Below the pieces are notes generated by a model, which was not told the DNA's origin, did no database searches, and saw nothing but the letters and a program-made list of their open reading frames with translations. Below, one piece after another: positions 26,481 through 38,006 of a stretch of DNA of 64,000 bases. The translations under genes were made by a program, and so were the position numbers. The DNA is from Glycine soja (taxonomy: Eukaryota; Streptophyta; Magnoliopsida; Fabales; Fabaceae): contig NC_041016.1 in the NCBI RefSeq assembly GCF_004193775.1, forward strand, positions 48,422,767 through 48,486,766, read 5' to 3'. Each line of letters starts with the position of its first letter. Position 1 is the stretch's first letter.

Positions 26481-28740
26481 TCAATCATCACTATGTCTGT
26501 GATGCCGCGACGAAGTCCCACATGCCCGGTCCCAATTTCTAGCTGCCCTATCAGGATTTCTTCTTCTATGATTCGCCCTTTCATCCACTTGGTCAGCCTC
26601 GGCAGAGAAATCATGACGTAAATCGACCCCTAATAAGTCGTCCATGTCGAGTATATCTCCAGGTACATTCCATGGACCACCAAGTGGGGCATTTGGGGTT
26701 GATAGTTCACCACTTTGGGTAAATGAAGGAGTTCCTGTTGAAGGAGGAAAGGACCCAAATATGTCTGCCAAAATATACCCTGGTTGAAAATCATGTGGGT
26801 ATGAATACATCGACGACATCTGCGACGGTTCTTGGGTGAATGTCAGCGGTGTGTAATACATTTCATGTTGTCGTTCTGGCATCGGAGGCAAATTGTATGT
26901 TGCTGCATCAATAGTTTTTCGACATCGCGCTAAGCCTCGAGTCTCCACACTTCGTTGTAGTATATTAAATAGTTGATGTTCAAATTGTGGCTGAGAAGGG
27001 GGAGCATCTTCATGTGCCTCAAGTATCTTATCCTCTTCGTCAGACAAAAGAGTGATCTTCTCGATACATGGCAGTAAATTGTCAAAAGTACAAACCCTTC
27101 TCCCAACAGGCAACATCATAAAATGTAGTGTTTCAGCGATTTCACCCTGCATAGAAAATAATGGAATAGTAATTAAAATAATCTTCAATAAGTGCAACAT
27201 TTTTTTCTAAATTATAATGAACAATGTATACCAATAGTCCTCTTCTTGCATGTTTTGGGTCGACATAAACTTTTGTTTTACGCCTGTACCACCTCATATA
27301 TTCAGAGTTCAGACCAAGGGTCCCTGTTTGTGGCGACGTTTGCTCTACTCTCCTTTCATAGCGACTATTCCATTCATGAAGCGCGGGTTGCATTAGTTGC
27401 ATCCAATTTCTTCCTTCCTTTCCCTTTAATGTCAAGTCATGTATGTTGCTGGGTTGCATTACTGGGCCCGAAATAGGTTGTTGCATTCCAAATTGTCTCA
27501 TGACTCTATCCGACTGGTGTCATTTCACTTTTTAAAAATAAATAAGTGGTACGATACATGTCCATAATACAGACCCAATAAAATAAACTTGGCTCAAATT
27601 CATTTTCACATGTCCAGAATAAGGGACCCAGACAAACTGCATATAAAAGTTAAATTTAATAAATTAATTAAGAATTACAACATCATTTAATAAATAAACG
27701 TTAAAATTGTTACCTCGTCGCGTTTCATGACATCTAATTTACGACGAAAATCAAGTAAATTGTCATTGCCTATGTGATGAAATTCACCTCCCAACCATCT
27801 TCACAAAAAATTAAATAACAAAATAAAATGTTACATAGAATAATGATTAACATCAAACAAACATATTTATTAAAAATCAATTAAAAATAGTAAAGAAAAA
27901 TATACCTGTAGGCAAGTGGTGCGTTTTGTTGTTGTGGAGAAATAAACGACGGGGCTAACGTTGGGCATCGTTTCCATGCCCACAATTGAATCAAGAGAGT
28001 GAAATCGCCTATTGATTTAATATTATAGTATGCACATCTCTCTATAAAGGTTACCCAAAAGAGCAACTCCCCACGCATAAGTGATGCACTCTCCAAGGTC
28101 TCTCAAAAATTGCAAATATCTCATTGGCACCCTTTTTACTGCTTTTGTCAACAAACATCACCCTTCCTATGAATCTTAAGATCCAAGCACGAGAAAATCT
28201 TTCAAGCCCTTGTTGGTTGCCTATAAAATCATGAATATTTGCAAATTAAGAAGCCAGTCAACTCAATCAAAGTGAGTTCCCATCAACTGCATCATCGTCA
28301 GGCATGACACCCAATAATTCATGACACAACTCAAACCAGTCAATATTTGTAACACCAGTTAAAGGTCTTCCATCCACAAAAATACCAAGTAGCACAGAAA
28401 CATTTTGAAGTGTAATAGTTGTCTCCCTACACTTCAAATGAAATGTATGTGTTTCTGGTCTCCACCTTTCACTAAAAGCATTAACTAATGCTCCATTTAC
28501 TTTCAATTGCGCCAATTTCATTATCAGGTACAAACCCGAAAGTTGTAATAATGGAATAATTTCGTCTAGCGGTGCTTTTGTATGATTGTACAATGGTGTA
28601 GCTCGTCGGATTTTTAATATCCTTTCGTTAACACCATTCCAAATATGCTGTAATATATGATTTTTTTGCATCCACAATAAATCATCCTCTACTAGTCTAG
28701 ATGCCACATCATAATGATTAGAAGATAACGAACTTGCCAT
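26481..28740 (-). pseudogene. plant mobile domain (PMD) gene inside MULE-1, disrupted
   Basis: The start at 28740 gives MASSLSSNHYDVASRLVEDD, then LLWMQKNHILQHIWN and AFSERWRPETHTFHL, the N-terminal part of the PMD (aminotransferase-like, PF10536) found in MAIN/MAIL1 proteins and in many plant transposons. The frame stops at 28267. In the next 50 bases TGA and TAA codons replace what should be TGG and CAA (the LSWLxSQFA stretch), and an extra A in the SSKKR region causes a frameshift near 28110. Later exons remain readable: IKSIGDFTLLIQLWAWKRCP up to about 27906, then a piece from about 27501 to 27232 (MRQFGMQQPISGP, NSEYMRWYRRKTKVYVD). The last exon, from about 27147 to the stop at 26481, holds GEIAETLHFMMLPVGRR and an Arg/Asp-rich tail. 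Cellular MAIN-type proteins help silence transposons; the role in transposons is unknown. Confidence 0.8.
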
Positions 28741-29237
28741 ATTAAAACCCCTGTATAGAAGAAAATAAATTAATAATCACACATATCATAAATAATAAAC
28801 AAAAAATAACGATATATTTAAATACATTTTACTAATAATTTTATTATAAAAAAAACGATATTCAAAATACTCAATTAATTAAAAATATTAACACCATTAA
28901 ATGTATATAAAAAAACACATAAATTCAAGTCATCCATATAAATAAATAATAACAATAATAATTTCATTAAATGCGACAATAAAAATATATTGGATATATT
29001 TTTAAAAATACAAATATAATAATTTTAAATATTTTTAACGATATATTTAAATACATTTTACTAATGATTTTAATTTAACAAAAACGATATAATATATCCA
29101 ATATATTTTTAAAAATACAAATATAATAAAACAAAAACTATAAAAATTACAAATAAAAAAAATAATAATATTATCATAAAAAATATTTAAAAAATACAGA
29201 CACAAATCATCCATATTAAAGAAATTATTTTAACATT

Positions 29238-29539
29238 AAGGCGCCTGGACGCGCCTGGGCCCTGGGCGCGACCCAAGGCGCCTCAGGCAGCATCGCCAGT
29301 CAACGCGCCTGCCAGCTAGGCGCGACCTAGGGCGCCAGCGTGCAGGGCGCGACACGTGGCAGCCAGTCGCGGGTGCGTCCAATCACGACCCTGCCATGTG
29401 TCGCCAATCCACGGAAGGCGCCTCCTTCGTTAACGCTACCTGCAAAAAAAAAAAAAAAGACTCTCACGATAAATAAGTTCAAAACAAACTCATTTTGGTA
29501 AAAAATTTGTTAAAATGACTCCTTTTGGTATTTTTGCCC
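29238..29539 (-). repeat. right terminal inverted repeat of MULE-1
   Basis: Inverted partner of 25504-25797. It lies on the promoter side of the PMD gene, so it probably supplied that gene's promoter, as MULE ends commonly do. Confidence 0.8.
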
Positions 29540-29643
29540 CAGTAGTGTAGTGTGGTTATCAAAATGGTCCAATCTTTTTAACTGCCCTAGTCTTTATGTA
29601 CCTATTCCAGCATTCATTTCCCTTCCAATCAATTGCCATCTTC

Positions 29644-29855
29644 GGCAAAAGTACCAGTTTGGTGTCATTTTAAAAACTATTTACCAAAAGGGGGCTGTTT
29701 TGAAACTATTTACTGGGGGGTCTATTTTTATTTGTATTGTGCCAAAGGCAGGGGCGCAACTCAACTGGGAGCTGACACGTGGCATGAATTTGTTGTGCCA
29801 AAAACTTTGCGCAATGAGTTGCTACACATGCAGTGGCGCAATCACTTTTAGTCAG
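29644..29855 (+). repeat. left terminal inverted repeat of MULE-2
   Basis: About 212 bp, paired with 37783-37997. The open frames within it (such as 29633-29851) have an equivalent in the other arm, 37805-38020 on the minus strand, because the arms are copies. They are not separate genes. Confidence 0.9.
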
Positions 29856-30609
29856 CATAGGTGCAGGGTAGGGGCGCAGGTGCTGCACAGGATGCACAAG
29901 AAGCTAGTACGCATGTGAGGTGTGTTGCGCCAAACCTCATGTAGCAATACTCATTCCCCATTTATAAAGTGAAAATGCATGCCATTTGCTCACTTCTTCA
30001 CTTCCGGCAAACACTCTTCAGCAGCTTCCTTCTTCCTTCTTCCCGATAAGTAATTTTTACTCCCTTTCATCCCGAACTTGCTCTCTCTCTTGTAGTTTGA
30101 TATGTCTTTCATAATAATTTTAGTTTATATTTTTTATTATTACTAATGACAGTTACATATATTAAAATAGGTGATATTATTTTCAATTTGTTTTTTTATT
30201 GTTAGATATAATACTAACGTTATAAAATTAAAAGTTAAATATAATTTTACCTTGTGACATGCATGATTCCCAATAACACATTTTTAGTTTTTTTTTAATT
30301 TTATTTCACTTCTAGAGAGGCTAGGAAAAATTACATTTGTGTCTCTATAGTTTTTATAAAATAAAATACAATAAAAGAGAAAGATAAATAGAAAATGAGA
30401 AGAAAAAAAAGTGATAAAAAGAGAGTGGTGGATAGTGTTCAATATGGTATGTGAACCACGTGAAATTTGTAGATTTCATGAACAAGTCAGTGAGGTAAAA
30501 AAAGAGTTCTAGTCTCGGGATTTGATGAAAATTTTTTTGTATTATTTTAACCTTAGCTTGTAAAGTAACAAACCTGAAGAAATAACATTTGTATGTAGGT
30601 AAGAGTTTT

Positions 30610-31330
30610 CACTACTAGAAGATGCATGATCTACATCGGTCACAATCAATGTTCTACAACGGTGCATGACCGTTTTTGATTATAATGATGTTGAAACTTA
30701 AAAATTTCAACATCAGTCCATAAGCGAACGTTGTAGTAAGGTGTTTTTTTTCTAAATCGGTGCTATACTAATGACTGATGTAGAAACCTTGGTTCTGCTT
30801 TTTGAGGGCGGATTTTCTACATCGTTTTTAAATTAAGCAACGATGTTGATCTTTTATTTTCTACATCGTTTTTAAATTAAGCAACGATGTAGTAAGTTGC
30901 GCTTTTTACATCGTTTTATAGAAAGCAATGATGTTGAATATGGGACCGACGAAATGTAGAAGCAGACCAGGGAGGGCACCACAGAGGTTTTCTACGAAGG
31001 AGGTTGCTAGCTAGGGCGTGCTCACAACAGATAGGAAGGGCAAAGAGATAAAAGGTAATGGCGCAGTTTCTAAAATTTTATTTTAATTTGTAAAACTGCA
31101 ACAAGGACGGTGATTTCTTAAAAAATGTTGTTGTATTCTGTCAAATACAAAGACGTTTTTCACTACTCAAACGTAGTCATTTGAATTGCTCAAATACGAC
31201 ATCGGGCAGCACCAAAAACGTTGTCGTTAAAGTCAGGGTATTTACAAAAATGCCACCGGTACATATTCAACAACATTGGCATAGCACCGATGTTATTCTG
31301 ATGTCGTGGAAATGCTTTTTTATAGTAGTG
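30610..31330. mobile_element. CACTA (En/Spm-type) non-autonomous element nested in MULE-2
   Basis: 721 bp. Left end CACTACTAGAAG, right end on the minus strand CACTACTATAAAA, flanked by the 3-bp duplication TTT (30607-30609 and 31331-31333), as expected for CACTA elements. Subterminal repeats of the type ctacatcg and aacgatgt occur several times near 30830-30960, the usual transposase-binding arrangement. There is no transposase coding. It inserted into non-coding DNA between the left end of MULE-2 and its PMD gene, so it is younger than MULE-2. Confidence 0.88.
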
Positions 31331-32352
31331 TTTATGTCAATAAATTATCCGTTTCAAGATTTATACAACATCAAATGGTCCAAATAGTTAATTAGTTGCT
31401 ATTTATTTTTAAAATTATTTGGTGCAGTTCATGAAAATCATTCCTTGTACCAAATACCACTTCTGTAATCAAGATTAACTCCCCTTACCTCTCCCACCCT
31501 CAATAATACATGTGGCCATAGTATTAGTCATAATAGAAGTGAGCTATGACTTGCAAACTTTACATACGTACAATATTAAGAGTTGAAATCCTAAGCTGTT
31601 AATTATCTTTTTTTCCAGAATTATTCAGAGTTTGAATCCTAATATGTTAATTATCTTAGAAAATCATTTACTATTTTTATATATTTATGTTAATTTTTTT
31701 ATATCATGTTATGATATATATAATATAATTTTAGCACCTTAATTTATATCACGTTATGATTCTAAAATATATGTTTTTGAAAACTAAAACTATGTTAATA
31801 GTGGCTAGTGGTTTCTATTTTTAATATTTTTTAGATTTATATACTGTCATTATATTATCTATTTTGTAATTTTTAATTTATTTTTAATCATAATTGTTTT
31901 TGAAAATAAGACAGCCTTTTATAAGTACGACTTAAACAACGTATAAGCAGTTATCAATATATATCTAAATGTAAATAATTTATTGAATTTAAAACTCTTA
32001 CAACATAAACTCCTATATAAAAAATATTCATAAAAACTTAATGAAGCTATTTTTTAAAATGCATTATATTGTATTTAAGCCAGTCATAAATAGACATAGA
32101 TTATTTAAGTTCTATTAAAAAATTAGACTTAAATAAACTCATGGTACCTATAAAATAGGGAGATATTGATTTTGATATGTCTAAACTTCTTGTTTATTTT
32201 TTTTTATTATGATACTTGACAATTTTTTTTTTAAATAGTTATCTGTCATTTGAGAATTTTCATTAACGTACTGATGATGTGTGGCTAATGAAGTAGCACA
32301 TCAGGTAGTCTAGGTAAATTTAATTATTTTTGTAATATGCAGTGTATTTGAT

Positions 32353-34563
32353 ATGGCAAGTTCATCATTCTCCTCATCCAGTTTTGATGTGATATGTGGA
32401 CCACGTGAAAATGATGTGTTGTGGATGCAAAAGCAACATGTGTCCCAACATATTTGGAACGAGGATGCAGATAGAAAATTAAGAATGAGGCGAGCGATTC
32501 CAACTTATCATGGTATAGAACAACCATCGGCAGAAATTATTCCTCTGTTACAGCAGTCTGGATTATACACAGCAATAAAATTATGTAAAATCAAAATCAA
32601 TGGAGGAATTATAAATGCCTTTGTTGAAAGGTGGAGGCCAGAGACACACACCTTTCATTTGACATGTGGGGAGGTCATCATCACACTACAAGATGTGTCT
32701 GTGTTGCTAGGTCTTCCTGTGGATGACAATCCTTTAATTGGCAGCACAAATATTGATGGGATTGATATTTGTGAATAATATCTTGGAGTCAGGCCAAATG
32801 CCAATGCATTGGCTGACGGAAACACATTGAAATTAAGCTGGTTGACTTCACAATTTGCAAATATCCAGGACTATGTGGACGACGAAGAGCACCTCAAAAT
32901 GTTTGCACATGCTTGGATTTTGAGATTTATTGGAGGTGTCTTGTTGGTGGATAAAAGTAGTAAAAGAGTCCCCATGAGATATTTGCAATTTCTGGTAGCT
33001 TTTGAAGAGTGCAGTACTTATGCGTGGGGAGCTGCTACATAGAGTTATTTATACAGAGAGATGTGTAACGCAACAGATTATAATGTGCAATCTATTGGCG
33101 GTTACGTTCTCTTAATTCAATTGTGGGCATGAGAACGATGCCCTAAATTAGTCCCATCGATTGTGCCTCCACAACAACAAAACAATCCACTTGGTTATAG
33201 GTACACAATTTTAAATTATAGACTTCATTTATAATTTTAATTATTATTGTATGTAACACATTATTATTTATTGTTGCATAATTTTTATACAGATGGTTAC
33301 AAAATAGAAATCCTTATATGGCCAGTGATAGGGACGAGGTAACTAAATATACAATTTTCAAATGAACAATGTTATTATTTGTAATTATTTAATGAATTTT
33401 TAAATTGCCTTGTAGTTTTTATGGGTCCCTTACTCTGAAGAAGTCCAAGCGTTGTTGAGTCATTTATGTTTTGCTGGGTCTGCAATTTGGAGATGTGTAG
33501 TGTCGATGATTTGTTTCAATGTTGTTGAATGGCATCAGCCAGATAGAGTCATGAGGCAATTTGGACTGCAACAACCTATACCTGGCCCTCCATTGTAACC
33601 TAGCAATATACATGGCCTAACACTAAAAGGAAAAAGTGGACATAATTGGAGGCGACTACTGCAGCCAGCGCTTAATGAATGAAATAGTCGCTATGAAAGA
33701 CGGTTTCAAGAAACGCCACCACAAGTTGGGCCCTTCAGTGTGAATTCTGAGTATATGAAGTGGTTTAGGCGTAAAACCAAATTGTATATCAGCCGACAAC
33801 ATGCAAGAAGAGGACTAATGGTATTTATTAATTATTGTAGGTCTTACTTATTTATTTTAATATTCTAAAAAGTGGTTATTATTTTCATACATTTTCTAAA
33901 TATATGTATTATTTAACAAGAATTTATATGCAGGGTGAAATTATAGAAACAATGCAGTTCATGTTGTCCCCGTATGGGAGAAGGGTGTCAAATTTGGACG
34001 ATTTGGCGCCGTGCCTTGATAAGATGATTCTTTTAGCTGAGGAAGAGGATAGAATTATTGAGGCACGTGAAGAAGCTCCTCCTTCGGTTCCACAATTTGA
34101 AAGTCAACAGTTTGATATGTTGGGTAGGAGTATGGAGACCCAAGGTTTAGGGCGACGTAGGGAAAGTGTGGATGCAGAAGCACATGTTATTCCTGCGATG
34201 CCAAAGCGCCAACATGGAATGTATTACACACCTTATCAGTTCACCCAAGAGCCATCTCAAATGTCGCCCCTGTATCCGTACCCATATCAAAGTGAAACTT
34301 CATCAGGTATGAAATTTTTGTGTTAATTTAATTTATAATGTCCATTAATATTGTATTTTATTTAATTTATTGTTTATTTATTATGTTATATATTGTGATA
34401 TGTAGATGCATATTTCATGGGAACGCAACCTCCGCTACAACTAGGATATGTTATGACTGACTTATTTGGGTCTCCTTCTCCTGCGGGAACTCCTGAGGAA
34501 GGGCGACCATGTGGGACTTCCTCCCGCCATAACACACATGATGATGATGATGATGATGATTGA
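32353..34563 (+). pseudogene. plant mobile domain (PMD) gene inside MULE-2, disrupted
   Basis: Five exons can be laid out with GT/AG borders: 32353-33200, 33293-33338, 33416-33820, 33934-34306 and 34406-34563. The N-terminal part has VLWMQKQHVSQHIWN, AFVERWRPETHTFHL and LQDVSVLLGLPVDD; the middle has WILRFIGGVLLVDKSSKRVP; the C-terminal exons have GEIIETMQFMLSPYGRR and end in CGTSSRHNTHDDDDDDD. Stops interrupt it at 32776 (TAA), 33040 (TAG), in the LIQLWAxERCP stretch (TGA for Trp) and in exon 3 (TAA, and TGA for Trp in ALNExNSRYERR). Exon layout and motifs match the MULE-1 copy, including GCGTGGGGAG at the end of the domain, so both genes share an origin although the two elements have unrelated ends. 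Confidence 0.82.
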
Positions 34564-34687
34564 TTAGTTTTATTTTAAATTGTTTGAATTAATTAGAATA
34601 TGTGTGTAACAAAATTGAGCAAACAACATCAATAAAAATCATGAATTGAATCGGACAATAATAACTAATTACATGCAGACCATGACG

Positions 34688-37404
34688 TTAACAACTACCC
34701 TGATTAGATTGTAGAGGACAATTGCGTCGGTTGTGTCCTTGTACACCACATCCACCACATTTTTGACGAGTTTGAGAAGGTTCCCTCCAATCCATCTCAT
34801 TCCTTAACCGTGTTGATCTTGGCCTTCCTTTCATACGATTAAAACTTGGATTAGGCACAAGTGTCCACGACGCATCAGATGGAGGAATTGCATCCTCGTT
34901 CCCCAGGGGCCACCACGGTGGAGAGTAAACACATAAGATGTGATCATTTGTGTATACAACATCTATTTATTGATAAAAGTTGATGCTGACAACACCACAC
35001 GCAACGATAATATGGGAACATGGATAATGGTAAGTACTAAATTGACCGCATTGGCAGTAACGGTCGTTTAAGTTAACTGACCATTTTTGTCCACCTCGTT
35101 GAGACATAGGATCGTAAGCCTCCTCAACTTCAAACATTGTTCTCTGAATATCATAAATGTGGACAATGTGAGAACAAGCCTTTTCTTGATTTTTCTGAAT
35201 CTCTTTCATAACCTTCGAGCAATAAATCTGACCGCTTTGTAATTCTCTTTGAGCTTTACGACCGCGGTCTACAAAATATTGTCGACATTTACTGTATGTT
35301 GACTTCACAAGGGCAGCTATTGGTATGTTGCGGCAACCTCTAAAAACTTTATTTACACATTCAGATAGATTAATTGTCATATGATCGTATCTACGCCCTC
35401 CTCTGTCATATGCCATGGTCCATTTTACTTTTGAAATCTTGCCTATCCATGTTTTTATGGCAGGACTCAAATCACAAAATTTGTCAAAATTCCTATTGAA
35501 TATATGTTTGCAAGGAGTGTATCCTGCACATTAGTCATTACCAATTTCAGTAAAATTATCATAAAAAATAAGATATATTATAAGTCAAATCTTACCTAAT
35601 TTTTTCAACATTTGTTTTTGTTTCTAATTCTTGAACTTGTGGTTGAAATTGCTTGCGATATGTCGCACACAGTAAACATGATAAACATGGGGAGGTTGCC
35701 ACCCAAGTGCTTCATTAGCAACGACTGACTTTATACTTGCATGACGATCAGAAATGAGACATATACCATCTTTATCTGTGACATGTTCACGCAAGTGTGC
35801 CAAAAACCATGATCATGTTGTTAATGTTTCTCCCTCAACCACAACAAATGCGAGCGGAAGAACATGGCCATTTCCATCTTGTGTTGTTGCCATTAACAAT
35901 GTCCCACGATATTTTCCATACAAGAATGTACCGTCGATTTGTATGATTGGCTTGCAATACTTGAAAGCCTCTTTACATTGACCGAATGTCCAAAATACTC
36001 GATGGAACTGACGGTATTCACGACTCACCGTATTGCCAACTACAAAATCATCGTCACATATTTGATAATATGATCCTGGACAATGATTTTGCATGTGCTT
36101 CATCCATGACGAAAGTTGGCCATGAGATTCATCCCAATCACCATACTCAATCATAATGGCCTTTTGTTTAGCCTTCCAGGCCTTTCTATATGAAATTTTA
36201 TAGTTAAACATACCACTGATCCTTTCTTGAATCAAAGAAATTTTCAATGACGGATCTTCTTTAATCATCCCTATGAAAATAATTATAACAATAATTAATT
36301 ATCAACATAAACCAAATCAATGATAAATAAACATGAATAATTAAAATAGTTAAAATCATACCTACTACACACGTAGAAATCAAATCAGAATCAAGTTTGT
36401 CATGGTCTTGTGTTATACTTGTATTTAAACACGTGTGCGGTCCCCCCTGCGTAACTTTTCATGTATCAGTTTTTTTAGATACAATTGCCCTCATATAAAA
36501 AGGGCATGGGATGTCATCATTTCGATTTGCACAGCAAACAACATATTTTTGTGATTTTGATTCAACAACTTTAAAAGTTTGGTGCACCCTCATAACATAC
36601 TGTTGGAGTGCATTTTTTTACTGCATTTTTGCTTTCAAATTCCATGCCAACAAATAATTCTTGGCCAATATTGAAGGTTGATCCCATATCGAAACCACGG
36701 ATGTCTTCTTCATCTGGATGACTCCAATTAATGTTACTATAATAAGAAGCAGATTCCCAAAATGCAGTTCCACTTCCACCTGCAAATAAATCTTAATATA
36801 CGGTTTTTTCTCAAAAGTATTTATGAATTAAATATAAGATTAAAATATTATAAGATTACAATATTATTTAATTAAATATACCTTCTTCATCTGTGTCAGA
36901 TATATCATCGATATCTTCCTCCTCATCCGACGAGTCCTCAACATATGAATTCGATATCATGTAATCATCATCGTCAGAATCATCATCTAAATTTATTGCA
37001 AATCTTTGAACTTTTGATTCATTGCCAGCTATATTATTCCCACATGATAATAGTGAATTTGCCACATTCAACGCAGAAGCACTGGCAACATCTACTTCAA
37101 CGCACAATTCAATGACACCCATTTCTTGTTGTTGTTGAAAACTTTCAATCATTGTTTCAACATCTTCATCGTCACAAATTTACAATGCAATATATTTACC
37201 TGCAACTAAAAATTGACAAGTCATAGTAGATATATTTTCATTTTTATCTAATTTTACCTTATCACGAATTCTTTTTTTTAACCCATCAAAAGTTACACCA
37301 CGTTTAATTTGAATAGCCTTCTTAGGGCCTTCAAATCTGATGTCATCGTCACTTTGAAATATTCTTCCATTCAAATAAACCAGAACAATAATCGAAGAAC
37401 TCAT
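34688..37404 (-). pseudogene. MuDR-type (MULE) transposase gene, disrupted
   Basis: Exons on the minus strand are about 37404-36882, 36780-36362, 36267-35596 and 35523-34688. Order of domains: a PB1-like N-terminus (MSSSIIVLVYLNGRIFQSDD), an acidic stretch (DLDDDSDDDDY and DTDEEG region), a MuDR-type region (GMEFESKNAV, CPFYMRAIVSKKTD, GPHTC), the MULE catalytic domain (IQIDGTFLYGKYRGTLL and LISDRHAS supply two catalytic Asp), a SWIM zinc finger (CQCGQFSTYHYPCSHIIVAC) and a C-terminal zinc knuckle (CGGCGVQGHNRRNC). The start at 37404 is the second ATG of the frame and fits the family. Stops occur after KYIAL, in KKTDT-x-KV (Trp to TGA), ETLTT-x-SWF (Trp to TGA), FKN-x-KQ and NFYQ-x-ID, and an extra A shifts the frame at AVKK. 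The intron 35595-35524 is GT/AG. Confidence 0.88.
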
Positions 37405-37782
37405 TTTTATAATAAAACCTACAAAATAAATCAATAATGGCATCAATAATTTTCATTAACTATAATAACATAAAAAATAATACAAATTAATAAAAAATTA
37501 ATAAATATATTGTCGATTTTCACCCTACAGAAGAAAGATCAGCAAAGCTATAATATAGAGAGAAAGAAAATGGGAGAGATGTGGAATTATACCAAAGAAA
37601 GAAAATTGGAGAGATGCACAAATGTAGCAGAAAGTGTGTCTCATTTATATAGGCATGTATTGCGCCGGTAGTAATGGCACAATACGTTGTACTTAGCTAA
37701 TTTAATTTAAGCAAAGGGTTGCTCCAACTGACATGCCACAACACCTTTTCAGCTGGTCACACGCTGCCCAAAGCAGTCAAGT

Positions 37783-37997
37783 CTGTCTAAAAGTGGTTGC
37801 GCCACTACATGTGTAGCAACTCATTGCGCAAAGTTTTTGGCACAACAAATTCATGCCACTTGTCAATTCCTGGTTGAGTTGCACCCCTGTTTTTGGCGCA
37901 ATACAAACAAAAACAGACCCCCCCTCCGGTAAATAGTTTCAAAACAACCCCTTTTGATAAATAGTTTTTAAAAAGACACCAAACTGATGCTTTTGCC
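37783..37997 (-). repeat. right terminal inverted repeat of MULE-2
   Basis: Inverted partner of 29644-29855. It lies upstream of the transposase start and probably held its promoter. Confidence 0.9.
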
Positions 37998-38006
37998 GCC
38001 ATCTTC

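Larger units (their letters stand above)
25504..29539. mobile_element. MULE-1: Mutator-like element carrying a PMD gene, no transposase
   Basis: About 4.04 kb bounded by long terminal inverted repeats. The left arm (25504 to about 25797) begins GGCAAAAATATCAAAAGG, and the right arm (about 29238-29539, read on the minus strand) begins GGGCAAAAATACCAAAAGG. The arms share, in order, the gggtctgttttgaacttatttatcg-type block, the GGTAGCGTTA block and a strikingly GC-rich stretch full of GGCGCC and GCGCG. A candidate 9-bp target duplication matches at 7 of 9 positions (25495-25503 tagtagtat, 29540-29548 cagtagtgt), so the insertion is not very recent. The only recognisable cargo is a PMD gene on the minus strand; no transposase is present. 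Confidence 0.85.
29635..38006. mobile_element. MULE-2: Mutator-like element with transposase and PMD genes
   Basis: The element itself is 29644-37997 (8354 bp). Its ends are inverted repeats of about 213 bp (29644-29855 and 37783-37997) beginning GGCAAAAGTACCAGTTTGG on the left and GGCAAAAGCATCAGTTTGG on the right. It is flanked by a perfect 9-bp target duplication, GCCATCTTC (29635-29643 and 37998-38006), the hallmark length for Mutator elements. Cargo is a PMD gene on the plus strand and a MuDR-type transposase gene on the minus strand, facing each other, with a CACTA element inserted at 30610-31330. Both genes carry several stop codons, so this copy cannot move by itself despite the clean ends. 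Confidence 0.93.

Noticed and set aside
29550..29918. 122-codon frame on the plus strand and related frame at 37805-38020
   Set aside because: They are equivalent positions in the two inverted repeats of MULE-2, not genes.
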